Origin: a bacterium
Lineage (GTDB): Bacteria > Chloroflexota > Dormibacteria > UBA8260 > Bog-877
Reading direction: 5' to 3'
NCBI GenBank assembly: GCA_021817025.1
Contig: JAKAWF010000132.1
Coordinates: forward strand, 1-8,496
DNA length: 8,496 bases
Shown: positions 6,375-8,496 of the stretch, piece by piece
Numbering within the stretch: the stretch's first letter is position 1
Layout of the letters: each line of letters begins with the position of its first letter
Notes under the pieces: model-generated
The model's input: only the letters and a program-made list of their open reading frames with translations
The model's database searches: none
Told to the model about the DNA's origin: nothing
Translations under genes and position numbers: made by a program

Positions 6375-7441
6375 CCCGCCACGGCAGCCGGCGACCGGCG
6401 GAGGAGGAAGCTCACGGCCTTCAGGGCGGCGGACCCCGCCATCGACACGCTGTCGTCGAGGTCCTTGGGCCCGGCCGCCGCGCCGGCGACGTAGATGCCG
6501 GCCACCGAGGTGGTGACGGTGTCCAGGGCGTTCTCCGAAGGGGAGATGAATCCGTGCTTGTCCTGGGCGACACCCAGCAGCTTGCCGATCGCCCGGGTCC
6601 CCTCCGAGGGCACCATCCCCACCGACAGGACCACCATGTCCATGGGGAGCTCCATGGGGCGATTCATGGTGGTGTCCTCGCCCTTGACGACCAGGCGGTC
6701 GCCCTTGCGGATGACCTCGGTGACGATGCCGCGCACGTAATTGACGTGATGTTTCTCCTGGGCCTTCCAGTAGATCCGGTCCTCCCAGAAGCCGTACATG
6801 CGCATGTCGATGTAGAAGATGAAGACCCGGCAGTCGGGGACCAGCTCGCGGATCTCAGATGCCTCCTTGGAGGCGACTCCGCAGCACACCTTGGAGCAGT
6901 ACTCGTTGCCGATGCGGCGATCGCGGGACCCGACACACTGGATGAAGCAGACCTGCTCGGGCGGCTTGCCGGTGGAGGGGCGCACGAACTTCTTGGCCGA
7001 AAGCATCCGCTCGGCGTCGACCAGGGTGATCACATCCTCGTACTCGTAGTAGCCGTAGGCCTGGGTCTCGCGGCCGGGATCGAAGTGGTCGAAGCCGGTG
7101 GCTATGATCGCCGCTCCGCAGCTGACATCGGTGCTGGACCCATCCGCCGCCTTGAGGGTCGCCTGGAACGCTCCTGGCTCACCCGCAAACGAACTGACCT
7201 CGGTCTCCAGATGGAGCCGCACCAGCGGCTGGGTGAGCACCGCCTGGCGGGCGACCTCCAGCACCTCCTGGGCGGGGCGGTGGTCGAGAGCGAACGATGA
7301 GTAGCTGGCGGAGTCTGGGGTGCCGCCCAGGCGGGGCCTGCGCTCGACCAGAATGACCTCCTTGCCGAGGTCGGCAACTCCCCGGGCCGCCTCCAAGCCC
7401 GCCGGACCGCCCCCGATGACCAGGACCGCGTCACTTGACAC
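6371..7441 (-). CDS. hdrA: Short HdrA-like FAD/[4Fe-4S] flavoprotein (sHdrA type)
   Basis: This is the flavin subunit of the Hdr-like complex, expected in the cytoplasm, moving electrons between FAD and iron-sulfur clusters. It has 356 residues. The N-terminal Rossmann motif is VIGGGPAG (8-15), with the ribose-binding acid at E33 and a second FAD motif ATGFD (114-118). The HdrA cluster signature is C169 (QCVGSR), C182, C186 and C187 (YCSKVCC), with an extra C165. The C-terminal FAD-contact motif GPKDLDDSV lies at 324-332. Methanogen HdrA proteins are much longer and carry extra ferredoxin domains; these are absent, as in the sHdrA proteins of sulfur oxidisers. The start chosen is GTG at 7441, with GGGAG seven bases upstream inside the hdrB 3' end. 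The stop overlaps the next start as ATGA. The family is certain; whether it bifurcates electrons cannot be read from the sequence. Confidence 0.92.
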   Translation of the reverse strand: MSSDAVLVIGGGPAGLEAARGVADLGKEVILVERRPRLGGTPDSASYSSFALDHRPAQEVLEVARQAVLTQPLVRLHLETEVSSFAGEPGAFQATLKAADGSSTDVSCGAAIIATGFDHFDPGRETQAYGYYEYEDVITLVDAERMLSAKKFVRPSTGKPPEQVCFIQCVGSRDRRIGNEYCSKVCCGVASKEASEIRELVPDCRVFIFYIDMRMYGFWEDRIYWKAQEKHHVNYVRGIVTEVIRKGDRLVVKGEDTTMNRPMELPMDMVVLSVGMVPSEGTRAIGKLLGVAQDKHGFISPSENALDTVTTSVAGIYVAGAAAGPKDLDDSVSMAGSAALKAVSFLLRRSPAAVAG

Positions 7442-8496
7442 CGGTCTGCTCCCAGGTGAGGTACTGCATCTCGCCGCTTTGAATCCGCTTCAGGTCTTGT
7501 TCGAACTCAGCCCACCGGGCCTCCCAGTCGATGCCCATCTTCTCGAGCAGCGGCCGATAGTCGACCGAATGCCAGTGGAGCTGACATACGCGGTAGGGAT
7601 GGGCCCCCATGGCCAGGGCCACGAACTGGGCCTCCGACATCACCGGGATGCCGACGTTGTGGCCCTTGGCCTTGCCCACGAACTGGCTCTTGTCCAAAGT
7701 GGTGACACAGCCGGTGTCATGGGTCAGCACCACGTCGGGATTGGCCTCGTTCTTCATAACCTCGATCTTGCGCAGGGTGGCGAAGGAGCGGGTGAAATCG
7801 CGCTGCACCAGGATGTGGCGGAAGCCGAAGCCGCAGCAATCGAACCAGGTCGAGTAGTCCGCCACCTTGGCCCCCATCGCCTCGACCACTGCCGACACGA
7901 TGGCCGTCCGCTGCCCGCTGTAGATGTCCTGATCGTAGATGGCGTCCTCGGCGACCAGCTTGTAGTAGTGGCAGGCCGGGTGCACCGTGACCGTGATCTG
8001 GGAGAGATCGAGCACCTTGCGCTTGGCGAACTCGTGGCGCATGGCGTGCACCCACTCGCTGTAGTGGACGATCTCCTCGGGGATCACCAGCGGCTTGCCC
8101 AGCCGGGTCATGATGTCACGCACCTGGCTGCGCAGCTCGGGGTTGTGGACCAGCTGCTCGCGCACCTCCTTGTAGTGGCCGTAGCTGGTGCCGCAGTGGA
8201 TCATCGGGTAGTAGCCGGTCTCGTAGGCGGCGGCGAAATTGCGCTGGGCGACGGCGGCCTGGGCCCCCGCATTGGAGGTGGCGGAGGCGTAGTAGTTCCA
8301 GGCGGTGCAGGACGTCTGATCTCGCGGGTCGTTGTAGTCGAGCTCGAGGGCCCGGTGCAGCCAGAAGATGGAGGTCGAGTAGCCGGGGATGTGGCCGCAC
8401 TGCCCGCAGCTCTTGTGATGCCAGGTGTGCTGGATCGGGATCTTCTTCTTGCGCCCGTACTTGGTCTCGACCTCCACGTAGGGCTCGGGAACCCGC
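7431..8496 (-). CDS. hdrB: HdrB-like CCG-domain subunit, sHdrB1 type (5' end outside window)
   Basis: This is probably the catalytic subunit of a heterodisulfide-reductase-like complex, cytoplasmic, binding iron-sulfur centres through cysteine-rich CCG domains. The frame stays open to the right edge. The GTG at 8477 sits inside what looks like conserved sequence (EPYVEVETKYGRKKK), so the true start is probably beyond the window. Numbering from 8477, the first CCG half is degenerate: C24 and C27 (KSCGQCGH), C57 (TSCTAWNYY, one Cys where a CC pair is usual) and C95 (HCGTSYGH). The second half keeps C169 (HPACHYY), C214-C215 (DCCGFGFR) and C257 (TGCVTT), without the usual last Cys two residues further on. 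These phrases match my memory of sHdrB1 from sulfur oxidisers better than methanogen HdrB. Its stop overlaps the hdrA start by 11 bases. The family is certain; the sulfur-oxidation role is inferred. Confidence 0.88.
   Translation of the reverse strand, partial: RVPEPYVEVETKYGRKKKIPIQHTWHHKSCGQCGHIPGYSTSIFWLHRALELDYNDPRDQTSCTAWNYYASATSNAGAQAAVAQRNFAAAYETGYYPMIHCGTSYGHYKEVREQLVHNPELRSQVRDIMTRLGKPLVIPEEIVHYSEWVHAMRHEFAKRKVLDLSQITVTVHPACHYYKLVAEDAIYDQDIYSGQRTAIVSAVVEAMGAKVADYSTWFDCCGFGFRHILVQRDFTRSFATLRKIEVMKNEANPDVVLTHDTGCVTTLDKSQFVGKAKGHNVGIPVMSEAQFVALAMGAHPYRVCQLHWHSVDYRPLLEKMGIDWEARWAEFEQDLKRIQSGEMQYLTWEQTGVK
7449..7453 (-). promoter_or_regulatory. Ribosome binding site deciding the hdrA start
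   Basis: GGGAG on the minus strand lies seven bases before the GTG at 7441. It sits inside the last codons of the hdrB-like gene. It supports the GTG start although this overlaps the upstream gene by 11 bases. Confidence 0.6.

Noticed and set aside
4539..6494. Plus-strand open frame of 651 codons
   Set aside because: It lies opposite the fusion gene and the 249-residue gene, which have recognisable motifs or tight operon junctions. Its product has no domain and is typical of antisense frames kept open by high G+C codon usage.
1..8496. Search for CRISPR arrays, tRNA or rRNA genes, insertion sequences, terminators and internal promoters
   Set aside because: Nothing was found: genes are contiguous with overlaps or gaps of 13 bases or less, and no repeat arrays, transposase frames or hairpin-plus-T-tract structures were seen.

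Overview
The window is one tightly packed block of nine genes, all on the minus strand and transcribed from the right edge towards the left. Base composition is strongly G+C rich. GTG and TTG starts are used beside ATG, and most junctions overlap or are only a few bases apart (overlaps of 4 to about 14 bases, gaps of 13 bases or less). There is no gap of even 50 bases, so I see no room for an internal promoter, a terminator, an RNA gene or a mobile element. It looks like the interior of a bacterial operon whose beginning and end both lie outside the window. The style fits a GC-rich soil or thermophile lineage such as Actinomycetota, Chloroflexota or a candidate phylum, but the sequence does not settle the taxon.

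In transcription order the genes are: (1) an HdrB-like CCG-domain subunit closely resembling sHdrB1, cut by the right edge; (2) a short, single-FAD HdrA-like flavoprotein; (3) a 249-residue protein of unknown function; (4) a soluble protein joining an HdrC-like 2x[4Fe-4S] domain to an HdrB-like CCG domain; (5) and (6) the electron-transfer flavoprotein subunits EtfB and EtfA; (7) a membrane protein joining a NarI-like cytochrome b domain, 2x[4Fe-4S] and a CCG domain, which is the architecture of ETF:(mena)quinone oxidoreductases; (8) an unrecognised 127-136 residue protein; (9) a small protein with a C2H2-type zinc-finger pattern, cut by the left edge.

The likely joint function is electron transfer. 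The Hdr-like part (genes 1, 2 and 4, with gene 3 as probable partner) would handle a thiol, disulfide or persulfide substrate. The EtfAB pair would carry electrons, and gene 7 would pass them to the membrane quinone pool. This resembles the sulfur-oxidising heterodisulfide-reductase-like (sHdr) systems, in particular the variant linked to EtfAB and an ETF:quinone oxidoreductase. No lipoate-binding protein, TusA, DsrE or rhodanese gene is visible here, so the sulfur assignment rests on the Hdr subunits and gene order alone. The least explained parts are gene 3 and the two small genes at the left end.
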